Source: Fibrobacter sp. UWR4
GTDB lineage: Bacteria; Fibrobacterota; Fibrobacteria; Fibrobacterales; Fibrobacteraceae
Reading direction: 5' to 3'
Assembly: GCF_003149045.1 (NCBI RefSeq)
Contig: NZ_QGDU01000009.1
Span: 46,093-110,092, forward strand
Length of the DNA: 64,000 nt
The position numbers were made by a program, and so were the translations under genes. Every line of letters begins with the position of its first letter. The first letter of the stretch is position 1. Under the pieces are notes generated by a model. The model ran no database searches. It was not told the origin of the DNA and saw nothing but the letters and a program-made list of their open reading frames with translations. Positions 35,534 to 43,407 of the stretch are shown here, one piece after another.

Positions 35534-35564
35534 AAAAAAAGCACCCAAACGGGAGCTCTTTTTG
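35534..35564 (-). terminator. Terminator after the M23 peptidase gene
   Basis: On the minus strand AAAAAGAGCTCCC and GGGTGCTTTTTT form a stem with mismatches around GTTT, followed by T-rich sequence. Confidence 0.7.
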
Positions 35565-35582
35565 TTTTTAAACGTGTTGGTA

Positions 35583-37565
35583 CTACAGTTCCGGAATGGT
35601 GACGTCGTAGGTTGCCTTATGGCCTGCTTCGTCCACAATCTGGATGGTAATGGTTTCGTTATCCTCGGGTAGCTGTTCGCCCAGAATAATTAGTTCTCTT
35701 GGTTCGGAATCGTATTCCACCGGAATCCACCTGTTCTTGTACTTCGCGGTAATTGCGTTGCCATTTTCGATACCAGCGTACTTATAGATCAGGGGAATCT
35801 TAAGAGCAGGTGCATGGAGCCCGCCGAAGATGGTGGTACCCCAATAAGCGAAGCCTAAGGTCGGAGGATTGGGGTTGTCGATGGCTGCAATATCGCGAAG
35901 TTCATTTGCGCTTGCGCAACGATTCTTGCCCTTGGTCTGCTTGCTGAAGATAAACCAGTTTCGGCTGGTTTCGCCAAGCCAGTAGAGAGGTCCCTTGGCG
36001 GTATTTTCATCAATGCAAATATCCCACTTTCCAAAGAATTGCATTCCCTTGGGATGGAATTCAAAGTAATCCAAGCTGTCAGTATGGTGCTTCACAAAAG
36101 CCAAAGCTGTATTGCCGTTGTTGCTGATGTTTGTAACACCGGAAAGTCTCTGGAGGATTTCCATGCCGTCTACCTGAGCCTTCCAGTTGATGTTGGAAAC
36201 TTTGTTTGCCTGGTAATGGATGTAGATCTTGTCTTCTTCGCTTGCGTTCTTAAACTTGATGTAAGATACGCTGGGGAAGATTTCTCCAATCTTTGCTACG
36301 GTTGCATACTTCTTGGGGAACATCTTGCAGAGCGTTCCAGACAGAAGGTTGTCGTCCTTGTCGTAGGCTTCGAAATCAAAACCGGCATCGCACTTGCTAA
36401 AGTCGATCATGGCTCTGGACAGGTACGTGAACAACGGAGTTTCCTGATAGTGGGTCTTTGCGAAAGGAACATTTCCCTTGCAGTTGGGTTTTAGGTTGAA
36501 CTTCTTGGTTGTAATGTTGCCGTTGAAATCTTCCACTTCCAGGCGGTAGGTGGACTGGGGAGGAAGCCCAACCTTGATGAAATGCCAGTCACCCAGAGTG
36601 TCTGCTTCTTCTGCCCACAGAAGTTCGTCACGAATCTTGATGGAGTTGGGGAAGGAGATGGTGTCCTGAACCTTGCTGAAAACTTTTTCGTCGTAGCGGT
36701 ACAAGTCCACGCGACGTACTGCCATGGGGTTTTCCTTAGGAAGTCTACTGTAGTCTACGATCTTAAAGGCGACCTGTACGGGGACATCGTTTTCAAAGGT
36801 GTTTTGGATCGGGGTTTCTACGCAGCCCATTTCCAGGGCTTCCTTCGAAGTGAAGGTTACATCGTTCTTGTAGAGTGCCGCAGCTGCAAAAACCTGGGGT
36901 GCGATGGAGTCTGCACAAAGAACGTCATGGCCGCAAGGAGAAAGCACCTTGTTGTCGTTCATCTTCAATTCCAGATGGAGATGGGGGTTGCCGATGCCTG
37001 TGCTACCCGCAAATGTCAGAGTATCGCCTTTTTTGTGAACGGTATTGGGGGTGAGGGAAACGTCGTTCTTCTTGGAACTGATCATCTTTTTCATGACCAG
37101 GGAGTCCAGGTGAGGACCGAAGCTGCTTTGGTGGGCGAACACCCAAGTCTTTCCGCTGTTGCCCTTGTAATACATAACCTTGCCGTATCCGTAGGGCGAA
37201 ACCTTCACTTCCTTCACATAGCCGTTTTCCGGAGCGTATACCGCCCAACCTTCTTCCATGTCTGTGGAGTAATCGATGCCCATGTGATAACGGGTACCGC
37301 GATTTTCGCCAAAGGAGGATGTCAGATAGGCGGTCTTTCCGAAGGGGCTGTATTTAGGGGCTTCAGGCGCAGCGGCTTCCTTACCGGCTGCGGGGCGCTT
37401 GCTGAAATCTGTGTTGTCGACATTGACGCCATTCTGTGCAGCAATGCAGTCTTCGTAGGCGAATGCATCCATCGTTTTTTCGTCACATTCTTCTGCAAAG
37501 GAGATTGCTGCAGTGACGAGTCCAAATATGGTAATGAATTTGAGCTTGTTGAACAAAATACTCAT
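35583..37565 (-). CDS. Exported M23-family metallopeptidase
   Basis: A 660-residue protein with a signal peptide (FNKLKFITIFGLVTAAISFAE). Residues about 70-215 form an M23/LytM peptidase domain: YHMGIDYST carries the HxxxD zinc ligands, FAHQSSFG the catalytic His region and PHLHLELKM the HxH motif. These enzymes cut peptidoglycan cross-links. The remaining about 440 residues are beta-rich and unassigned, possibly envelope-binding. AAGGAAGGA precedes the ATG, and TATATTTTG about 30 bp upstream is a likely -10. The intact ligand set argues for an active enzyme rather than an EnvC-like activator. Confidence 0.85.
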   Translation of the reverse strand: MSILFNKLKFITIFGLVTAAISFAEECDEKTMDAFAYEDCIAAQNGVNVDNTDFSKRPAAGKEAAAPEAPKYSPFGKTAYLTSSFGENRGTRYHMGIDYSTDMEEGWAVYAPENGYVKEVKVSPYGYGKVMYYKGNSGKTWVFAHQSSFGPHLDSLVMKKMISSKKNDVSLTPNTVHKKGDTLTFAGSTGIGNPHLHLELKMNDNKVLSPCGHDVLCADSIAPQVFAAAALYKNDVTFTSKEALEMGCVETPIQNTFENDVPVQVAFKIVDYSRLPKENPMAVRRVDLYRYDEKVFSKVQDTISFPNSIKIRDELLWAEEADTLGDWHFIKVGLPPQSTYRLEVEDFNGNITTKKFNLKPNCKGNVPFAKTHYQETPLFTYLSRAMIDFSKCDAGFDFEAYDKDDNLLSGTLCKMFPKKYATVAKIGEIFPSVSYIKFKNASEEDKIYIHYQANKVSNINWKAQVDGMEILQRLSGVTNISNNGNTALAFVKHHTDSLDYFEFHPKGMQFFGKWDICIDENTAKGPLYWLGETSRNWFIFSKQTKGKNRCASANELRDIAAIDNPNPPTLGFAYWGTTIFGGLHAPALKIPLIYKYAGIENGNAITAKYKNRWIPVEYDSEPRELIILGEQLPEDNETITIQIVDEAGHKATYDVTIPEL

Positions 37566-37673
37566 ATTTCCAAATCCTTCCTTTCGAACAAAATATACAA
37601 AACGGAAAGAGAGACTATTGACGACTATGTTCCGAAAGTCCGATAAAACGGGTTTTTGTAGTATTTAAACGAG

Positions 37674-37703
37674 AAAAGACCCGCATTACTGCGAGTCTTT
37701 TTT
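37674..37703 (-). terminator. tRNA-Ala terminator
   Basis: On the minus strand AAAAGACTCGCA-GTAA-TGCGGGTCTTTT forms a stem with one mismatch directly after the tRNA. Confidence 0.85.
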
Positions 37704-37706
37704 CAG

Positions 37707-37779
37707 TGGAGCTAAGGAGAGTCGAACTCCTGACCTCCTGCATGCCATGCAGGCGCTCTACCAACTGAGCTATAACCCC
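37707..37779 (-). tRNA. tRNA-Ala (anticodon GGC)
   Basis: Cloverleaf of 73 nt on the minus strand. Acceptor GGGGTTA pairs with TAGCTCC (with G-U pairs), the anticodon stem CCTGC/GCAGG encloses ATGGCAT with anticodon GGC, and the T-arm contains TTCGACT. CCA is not encoded. Confidence 0.95.
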
Positions 37780-37793
37780 ATTAGGGTATGCCA

Positions 37794-37822
37794 AATATTG
37801 AAATTAATTTGAGAATTGTCAA
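37794..37822 (-). promoter_or_regulatory. tRNA-Ala promoter
   Basis: On the minus strand TTGACA (37822-37817) is followed after 17 nt by AATATT (37799-37794), which overlaps TATTTG. The -10 ends 14 bp before the mature tRNA. Confidence 0.65.
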
Positions 37823-37850
37823 GGGGAAGAAAGCTTTTTTTTGAAAAAAT

Positions 37851-38060
37851 GGTATAAAAGCGGGGGGTGGGGATGGTTTTATCCCGTTTGTCTGCCTAAA
37901 TTTTGTTGCTGTTAAGGTATAAATTGCGTGGGAAAGCTAAAATTATACCGTTTGATTGATCGTATTGCGGTAATTTTTACTCACGCATGCGGCTAAATTA
38001 ATGCCTACTTGACTGATATAGCGGGATAAATTTGCACGAATCTTCTTTTTTATCCCGTTA
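37851..38060. repeat. Three successive dyads sharing a CGG(G/T)ATAAA core
   Basis: In the 515-bp gene-free stretch between tRNA-Ala and the cyclophilin gene, six related cores alternate in strand. They are GGTATAAAA (37851, plus), CAAACGGGATAAAA (37890-37877, minus), GGTATAAATT (37916, plus), CAAACGGTATAATT (37954-37941, minus), GCGGGATAAA (38021, plus) and TAACGGGATAAAAA (38060-38047, minus). They form three inverted pairs. No open frame is convincing here. A strong hairpin terminator lies downstream at 38122-38152, so a structured RNA is possible but unproven. Confidence 0.5.
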
Positions 38061-38121
38061 TGGCGATTAGGTACTGGATTTCGACGCTAAATAGAACACG
38101 ACGCCTCTTCCTTCAAAAAAC

Positions 38122-38152
38122 AAAAAACGCAGGTTCTACCCTGCGTTTTTTT
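38122..38152. terminator. Symmetric hairpin terminator
   Basis: AAAAAACGCAGG-ttcta-CCCTGCGTTTTTTT is a near-perfect stem with A and T tracts. It can end the minus-strand cyclophilin transcript (143 bp past its stop) or a plus-strand transcript from the dyad region. The stretch 38153-38294 shows nothing I recognise. Confidence 0.85.
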
Positions 38153-38294
38153 CGTCTCGCGTCCTCCGAGTGCATTTGCCGCCCACCACCTTAAAGTGTA
38201 GCTGCGGGCAATCTCCTCTTCAAAGCGCGCTTGCAGGCGACCTCAAGGTTCTAGGCTATAAAGCCGCCCTCAAACCTCAGCGCGAAACGCCCTC

Positions 38295-38849
38295 TTATAC
38301 CTTCTCGATCTTCACGGATTCGATAATTACGTCTTCGTAGGGGGCATCGCGGCGATCTGTTTTTACGCCTGCGATTTCATCCAGGACTTCGAAGCCTTCA
38401 TAGAGCTGGCCGAAGACGGAGTAACCGGCGTTGGGACCGTTACCTACGTTCGGGTTGCCGTGGTCAAGGAAGTGGACGTCGTCACCGTGGACGATGAAGA
38501 ACTGGGAGCCGATGGACTTGGGCATCATGGTCTTTGCCCAGCTGAGGGCGCCGCGCATGTGGGAGAGGCAGTCGTCGTACTTGTCGTCGATGGTGGTGCC
38601 CGGACCCTTGGCGGAGTGGCCACCGGTACCGTTACGGTTGGTGAAGTCACCGCCCTGGATCATGAAGTTCTTGATGATGCGATGGAACGGAGCTCCGTCG
38701 TACTTGCCCTGGTTTGCAAGGTCAATAAAGTTCTGAGCGCATTCGCCGACGCGTTCCGGGAACAGGCGCAACTTCATCACGCCGTGGTTAGTGGTCATAA
38801 TGGCGATGGTTTCGCCAGCCTGAGGCTTATCCAGCTGATTAAATGCCAT
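38295..38849 (-). CDS. Cyclophilin-type peptidyl-prolyl isomerase
   Basis: A 184-residue cytoplasmic-type cyclophilin that speeds proline isomerisation. The catalytic signature is FHRIIKNFMIQGGDFTNRNGTGG near residues 53-75, with GSQFFIVHGD and YSVFGQLYEGFEVLDEIAGV further on. AGGAGA lies 6 nt before ATG 38849, which rules out an 11-residue upstream extension. No signal peptide is present. It lies downstream of the large surface-protein gene but behind that gene's terminator. Confidence 0.94.
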   Translation of the reverse strand: MAFNQLDKPQAGETIAIMTTNHGVMKLRLFPERVGECAQNFIDLANQGKYDGAPFHRIIKNFMIQGGDFTNRNGTGGHSAKGPGTTIDDKYDDCLSHMRGALSWAKTMMPKSIGSQFFIVHGDDVHFLDHGNPNVGNGPNAGYSVFGQLYEGFEVLDEIAGVKTDRRDAPYEDVIIESVKIEKV

Positions 38850-38891
38850 GGAAATCTCCTGTTTTAGTTGTTTTTTACGCAATATACATAA

Positions 38892-38917
38892 AAGCCCACC
38901 GAAGTGGGCCTTTTTTT
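38892..38917 (-). terminator. Terminator of the surface-protein gene
   Basis: On the minus strand AGGCCCACTTCGGTGGGCTT has the stem GCCCAC/GTGGGC around TTCG and then TTTTATG. The hairpin begins within a few bases of the stop codon. Confidence 0.75.
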
Positions 38918-41738
38918 AATTGATGGAAACGATTTTTGATTGTTTACCTACGGTGATAATGTAGGTTCCCGCGTGGAGCAAGGTCAAATTCACTATTGTT
39001 GATGCCGCTTGGCTTGCGTGAATGACTCTGCCTTGCATATCCATTACCGCAATGGGGGCTCCTAGAGAATTGGAGCGAATCTGTATATTGTGCCCTCTGA
39101 TCACAAGGTCAAATGATTTTGGAACTGTCGTGGGCCAGATAGATTGCTTGTTCGAACTGCTGCTTGCTGCAGGTACGCTCGTGCTGCTGCTAGACGATGT
39201 AGAAGACAATTCGGTGTTTGATTCCGCCGATGAAGAGGAATCTACTGTACTTTCGGAGGAAGATTCCGGGTCTATAGAAGAGGATGATTCTTCTGTACCG
39301 CTGGAGGAGGATGCGATGGAACTTTCTGAAGACGATATGACCATTTCGGATGAAGATGAATATGCTTCGGCGTAGCTTAAACCCTGGCCATTCAGTAATG
39401 GGTACGGATCCTTGCCGATAACCTGTCCCCAGACTTTTCCGTTGATACCGCCTTCAATAACGTTTCCGTCTTTGTCCTTTTCGATGTAGTTGTACAGTTT
39501 TTCGAATATTTGACCGTCCTTGTAGGAGTTTCGGGTGTTCTGGACTTCTTGACCTGTGGGGTACCAGTATATGTAATAGAAAACGTTGTCAAGAGTTGGG
39601 ACGCCTGCTTCGGAATAGTTGTGTTTATGCTCTTTTATTAGTTTAGAATCGCTTGCATCGTAGGAATTCTTGATGACAATGGAGTTTTCCGTAACGGCGA
39701 AAAATCCGTATCCAGGTTCATCTTTTTTGTTAAAGGGACTATATATTGTGGTTGTGCCAATATTGTAACAGTTGGCTACAATTCCCGTTGCGTCATTGTA
39801 TTCGATGAGTCCGCTGACATAATTGTTGAGTCCATACACGTTACCGTCGTTATAAGTTTGCTGAATATCAATGGTTCCTTCGGCGTACCCGGCAATTCCT
39901 CCCGCTTTGCCGGCCTTTATGTTTCCACTGTTATGGGAGTTAAATACCTTTATGAATCCATTTGCTCTGGCGAAAAGTCCTCCAGTAACGCCGCTTAGCC
40001 TGTAGTCGTCGCTAGACTTTAGCGTAATATCGTAGGTGAGGTCTCCTTCGTTGTAAGAGTTGAAAATAATAAGGGAGTCAATTGTGAGGTCGCCCAATAG
40101 TCCGCCGAATGAGGGCGTCTTATTTGTGTATATAATGTTATTGAAGCCTGGGGCGTGTGTTGTGGTGATATTACCCTTATTGTAGCAACTGTCTAGGAAG
40201 ATAATCTTTGCCTTTTGGGATTTTGCTAGAAGTCCTGCTGCAGGACTGCCGTAACTGTTTTTGTGGAGTATGTCTCCCTCATTGACTCCCTTGGTAATCC
40301 TGGTTACAGATTCCGTTCCGGTGGACAGTAATAGACCTGCTGCCGATGAATCGGTGGAGATAAAACTCTTGTTGGATACATCGTTCATTGACAGTGTTGC
40401 ATAATCAAGGATTTCGGTAACCATGCCGCTGGCAGTGCCGGTACCGACAACAAAATTGTCGGAATGGGTGTTGGTAATGTGTACTTCGCTATTTGCATGT
40501 ACTGTTGAGATAAGGGAGCTTGCCTGTTTGCCCCTGAAATAGGAATTGGCGATAGTAAGGCTGTCGATGGTCAAGTTGCCTGCGTTGTTGATGAAACTAA
40601 CCTTGTTCTTTGCATCGCTTATGTAAATTCCGTTAATGCTGTGGTTTGCTCCGTTGAAACTACCGCTGAAGGGAACTTCGGATGTGCCCATGGGAACCCA
40701 GGACAAGAACGATTTTTCAAGGGCTTGGTTAACCGAGTCCTTTGCCGTAAGGACGTTCTCGTTTATTGTAATATCTGCTGTAAGTTTTCCACATGCCGGG
40801 GCTTCCTGTTCAAAACCGTCAAGGCCATTTACTATGTATGCAAAACCGTAAAGTTCCTGGGCGTTGCTGATTTGGTAACAGCCATTGACCTTCTTCGGCT
40901 CCTTGACTTCATACCATTGGGCGTAAAGGCTAACTTCTTCCAAGTTAATGTAGGAAAGATGCTCTATTTGGTCTTTGGGATGGTAGGTTGTTCCTGATCC
41001 GTCCTTCTTGGAATTCCATCCTGTAAAAATGTGTTTCTTGCGAATAGGAATTTTTGAACTGAGGGTTGCATTATCTCTGGCCGCAGAGTACGATGTACTG
41101 AAATTTTTCATGTCTTCTGAACCATTGACGTCATAAATAATGGTATAGATTATGTTGTCAAAGGTAGTGTTAACGATAGTTTCTGCGTCCTTGATGGTGA
41201 TGGGGTAGGTGTTGACCGTTGAGCTTGTCTCTACCTTTGTAGTGTCGTCTCCATTGATGACTAATAGACGTTGCAGATAGCGTCCTTTGGAGGGAAGGGC
41301 TTTGTAGTATACTGTTGAGCCTGCAGTTGTACGGAGCAGATAGACTTCGCCGCTTTCGTCCGTAAAAGTGACTTCGCCAACGGATGCGGAAAACACTGGG
41401 TCGCCCCATTCTTGCTTGATGTGGATTGCGTCTTCTGTTTTGAGTACTCCGACCTTGAATGTGACGTCATCGACGATGTTGACTGCGCAACCGCCACCAT
41501 CCATACATTTGACGATTGAAGATTTTGAATCGCCTTCAATTGTTATGCTGGACCAGGTATAGTCCGAGGGGGTAAAACAAGACATGCTGTATACAGGAAT
41601 GTCGTAATGCATTGCTGTGACATCGGATAGTTCACAGTTAATTCCGCTCATCCCGGAATAATCAAATGACACTTGAAAACCGAAAGATGTTGTAGCAAGG
41701 AAAAACGCTGCAGCAGCAATGCGCTTTGATATCTTCAT
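38916..41738 (-). CDS. Large exported protein with InlB B-repeat, GLUG-like repeats and Ser-rich linker
   Basis: A 940-residue cell-surface protein. After a signal peptide (MKISKRIAAAAFFLATTSFGF) come a beta domain, one InlB B-repeat/Flg_new module (HIFTGWNSKKDGSGTTY...LYAQW, about residues 235-275), and about 350 residues of GLUG-like right-handed repeats with recurring G-x-I/L and YNxGxI/V units. A linker of about 70 residues is almost entirely Ser with Glu/Thr. The C-terminus (PIAVMDMQGRVIHASQ...AGTYIITVGKQSKIVSIN) resembles type IX-like sorting tails. Poly-Ser linkers are typical of Fibrobacter surface enzymes. AAGGAG precedes ATG 41738. Probable adhesin; ligand unknown. Confidence 0.85.
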   Translation of the reverse strand: MKISKRIAAAAFFLATTSFGFQVSFDYSGMSGINCELSDVTAMHYDIPVYSMSCFTPSDYTWSSITIEGDSKSSIVKCMDGGGCAVNIVDDVTFKVGVLKTEDAIHIKQEWGDPVFSASVGEVTFTDESGEVYLLRTTAGSTVYYKALPSKGRYLQRLLVINGDDTTKVETSSTVNTYPITIKDAETIVNTTFDNIIYTIIYDVNGSEDMKNFSTSYSAARDNATLSSKIPIRKKHIFTGWNSKKDGSGTTYHPKDQIEHLSYINLEEVSLYAQWYEVKEPKKVNGCYQISNAQELYGFAYIVNGLDGFEQEAPACGKLTADITINENVLTAKDSVNQALEKSFLSWVPMGTSEVPFSGSFNGANHSINGIYISDAKNKVSFINNAGNLTIDSLTIANSYFRGKQASSLISTVHANSEVHITNTHSDNFVVGTGTASGMVTEILDYATLSMNDVSNKSFISTDSSAAGLLLSTGTESVTRITKGVNEGDILHKNSYGSPAAGLLAKSQKAKIIFLDSCYNKGNITTTHAPGFNNIIYTNKTPSFGGLLGDLTIDSLIIFNSYNEGDLTYDITLKSSDDYRLSGVTGGLFARANGFIKVFNSHNSGNIKAGKAGGIAGYAEGTIDIQQTYNDGNVYGLNNYVSGLIEYNDATGIVANCYNIGTTTIYSPFNKKDEPGYGFFAVTENSIVIKNSYDASDSKLIKEHKHNYSEAGVPTLDNVFYYIYWYPTGQEVQNTRNSYKDGQIFEKLYNYIEKDKDGNVIEGGINGKVWGQVIGKDPYPLLNGQGLSYAEAYSSSSEMVISSSESSIASSSSGTEESSSSIDPESSSESTVDSSSSAESNTELSSTSSSSSTSVPAASSSSNKQSIWPTTVPKSFDLVIRGHNIQIRSNSLGAPIAVMDMQGRVIHASQAASTIVNLTLLHAGTYIITVGKQSKIVSIN

Positions 41739-41888
41739 TTTAGCTCCTTTTAACCCCGTGGGCAACGTAACGATGCAAATGTAAGAAAATATTGGGGTGT
41801 TTTGCCCATTATTTTCCGCTAGGGTGTAGTGAGATTTTTCAAAAAAAACTAATTTCGCAAGTTAGAGATTTATAACCCAACGAAGAAT

Positions 41889-42446
41889 ATGAAAGACAAC
41901 TGCAAAAAGATTCGTGAATTGCTGTCTGCCCAGGCTATGGAATTTGCCTTGGATGAGATGGCTGCAAAAATCGCAAAGATCCATCCTTCCGCAAATGACC
42001 TGGTCATCCTCGGTATGGCTAGCCGCGGTATCCCTCTGGCAAAGAAGCTGAAGGAACGCTTGGACGCAAAGTTCGGCGGCTCCGTGGAATTCGGAAGTTT
42101 GGATGCAACATTCTACCGCGACGATTTCCATTACCGCAAGCACGTTTCCACCGAGATGCGCATTACTGAAATGCCTGCTTCCGTAGAAGGCAAGACTGTG
42201 ATCCTGGTAGACGATGTGCTTTACACCGGTCGTTCCACCTTGGCTGCTATGCGAGCCATCCTGGATCTTGGACGTCCCGCAGCTATCCGTCTTTGCGTGT
42301 TGGTGGACCGCGGTCACCGTGAACTTCCCATTGCCCCTGACTGCGTGGGTCTGGCTGTTGAAACAGCCCAGAATCAGGAAGTCCGCGTGAAGATTGAACC
42401 TATTGATCAAGAAAATTCTGTTACTCTCGTAGAAGTGGAGGCTTAA
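41889..42446 (+). CDS. pyrR: PyrR bifunctional regulator/uracil phosphoribosyltransferase
   Basis: A 185-residue type I phosphoribosyltransferase. The PRPP loop is VILVDDVLYTGRSTLAAMRAI, and VLVDRGHRELPIAPDCVGL is the PyrR hallmark. PyrR binds pyr mRNA to attenuate transcription when UMP is high and has weak UPRTase activity. It heads pyrR-pyrB-pyrC'. I could not find the classical PyrR-binding stem-loop in the 150-bp leader, which has GTGGGCAA and TTGCCCAT as a loose inverted pair, so regulation may be translational or different here. Confidence 0.93.
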   Translation: MKDNCKKIRELLSAQAMEFALDEMAAKIAKIHPSANDLVILGMASRGIPLAKKLKERLDAKFGGSVEFGSLDATFYRDDFHYRKHVSTEMRITEMPASVEGKTVILVDDVLYTGRSTLAAMRAILDLGRPAAIRLCVLVDRGHRELPIAPDCVGLAVETAQNQEVRVKIEPIDQENSVTLVEVEA

Positions 42447-42447
42447 A

Positions 42448-43407
42448 GTGAGCGCTTTGCAAATCAAGCATTTGTTCGGGCTCCAGGGCGTGTCCAAGCA
42501 GGACATCCGCACTATTTTGGACCATGCAAAACAGTTCCGTGAAATTCTGGAACGCCCGGTAAAGAAGGTTCCTAGCCTTCGCGGCATGACCGTGGTGAAC
42601 CTGTTCTTCGAAAACAGCACCCGCACCCGCACCAGTTTTGAACTGGCAGAAAAGCGCCTCTCCGCAGACACCGTGAACTTCACAACCGCAAGTTCCAGCG
42701 TGAAGAAGGGCGAGACTCTGGTGGATACCCTCCGCAACATCGAGTCCATGAAGATTGATATCGTGGTGGTCCGCCACAAGGGAACTGGCGTTCCCAAGTT
42801 CCTGGCTGAACACAGCAACGCCATTGTGGTGAATGCTGGCGACGGCGCCCACGAACATCCTACCCAGGGTCTTCTGGACATGCTCACCATCGAAGAAAAG
42901 CTTGGCACTCTCGAAGGCAAGAAGGTGGCGATCATTGGTGACATTCGCCATAGCCGCGTGGCCCGCTCTAACATCTGGGGTATGACTACCATGGGCGCAC
43001 ATGTGACTCTCTGCGGTCCGTCTACCTTGGTTCCCCGCAATACCGAATTGCTCCAGTATCCCGAACTGGCTGGCTCCGTCAGCTGGGAAACCGATGTGAA
43101 GAAGGCTGTTCAGGATGCGGACGCTGTAATTGCACTTCGTTTGCAGAATGAACGTATGGACGACGCACTTCTCCCTAGCACCCGCGAATACCGCAACTTC
43201 TTTGGCATTACCGAAGAGGTGCTCGCTTGCTGCAAGGACAAGGTCATCATCATGCATCCGGGTCCCATCAACCGCGGCGTGGAACTGGATTCCGATATCG
43301 CCGACGGTGAACATTCCGTTATTCTCGATCAGGTGACCAACGGCGTTGCAGTCCGTATGGCAGTTCTCTTCCTTTTGGCTGGAGGTCGCAACAATGAAAA
43401 TGCTTAA
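42448..43407 (+). CDS. pyrB: Aspartate carbamoyltransferase catalytic subunit
   Basis: PyrB makes carbamoyl-aspartate, the committed step of pyrimidine synthesis. The 319-residue protein has FFENSTRTRTSFELAEKRL (carbamoyl phosphate site, STRTR), HEHPTQGLLDMLTI, and a C-terminal aspartate domain with MHPGPINRGVELDSDIAD. The start is GTG 42448, one base past the pyrR stop. The gene overlaps pyrC' by 14 bp. No pyrI regulatory chain is present; the adjacent inactive PyrC' is the expected partner. Confidence 0.95.
   Translation: MSALQIKHLFGLQGVSKQDIRTILDHAKQFREILERPVKKVPSLRGMTVVNLFFENSTRTRTSFELAEKRLSADTVNFTTASSSVKKGETLVDTLRNIESMKIDIVVVRHKGTGVPKFLAEHSNAIVVNAGDGAHEHPTQGLLDMLTIEEKLGTLEGKKVAIIGDIRHSRVARSNIWGMTTMGAHVTLCGPSTLVPRNTELLQYPELAGSVSWETDVKKAVQDADAVIALRLQNERMDDALLPSTREYRNFFGITEEVLACCKDKVIIMHPGPINRGVELDSDIADGEHSVILDQVTNGVAVRMAVLFLLAGGRNNENA

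Noticed and set aside
35223..35672. 149-codon frame with a repeated FTQRPLAQYVRY peptide
   Set aside because: The repeated peptide arises because one repeat period is 96 bp. No ribosome site; the frame runs through a terminator and the 3' end of the M23 gene.
37780..38294. 6S RNA, RNase P RNA or tmRNA in the gene-free stretch
   Set aside because: I could not match the conserved sequence blocks of any of these RNAs. Only the dyads and a terminator are supported.
41739..41888. Classical PyrR attenuator before pyrR
   Set aside because: The conserved PyrR-binding loop sequence and an antiterminator/terminator pair were not visible; only a loose GGGCAA/TTGCCC inverted pair.
41862..43314. Open frames opposite pyrR and pyrB
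   Set aside because: Shadows of two clear pyrimidine genes.
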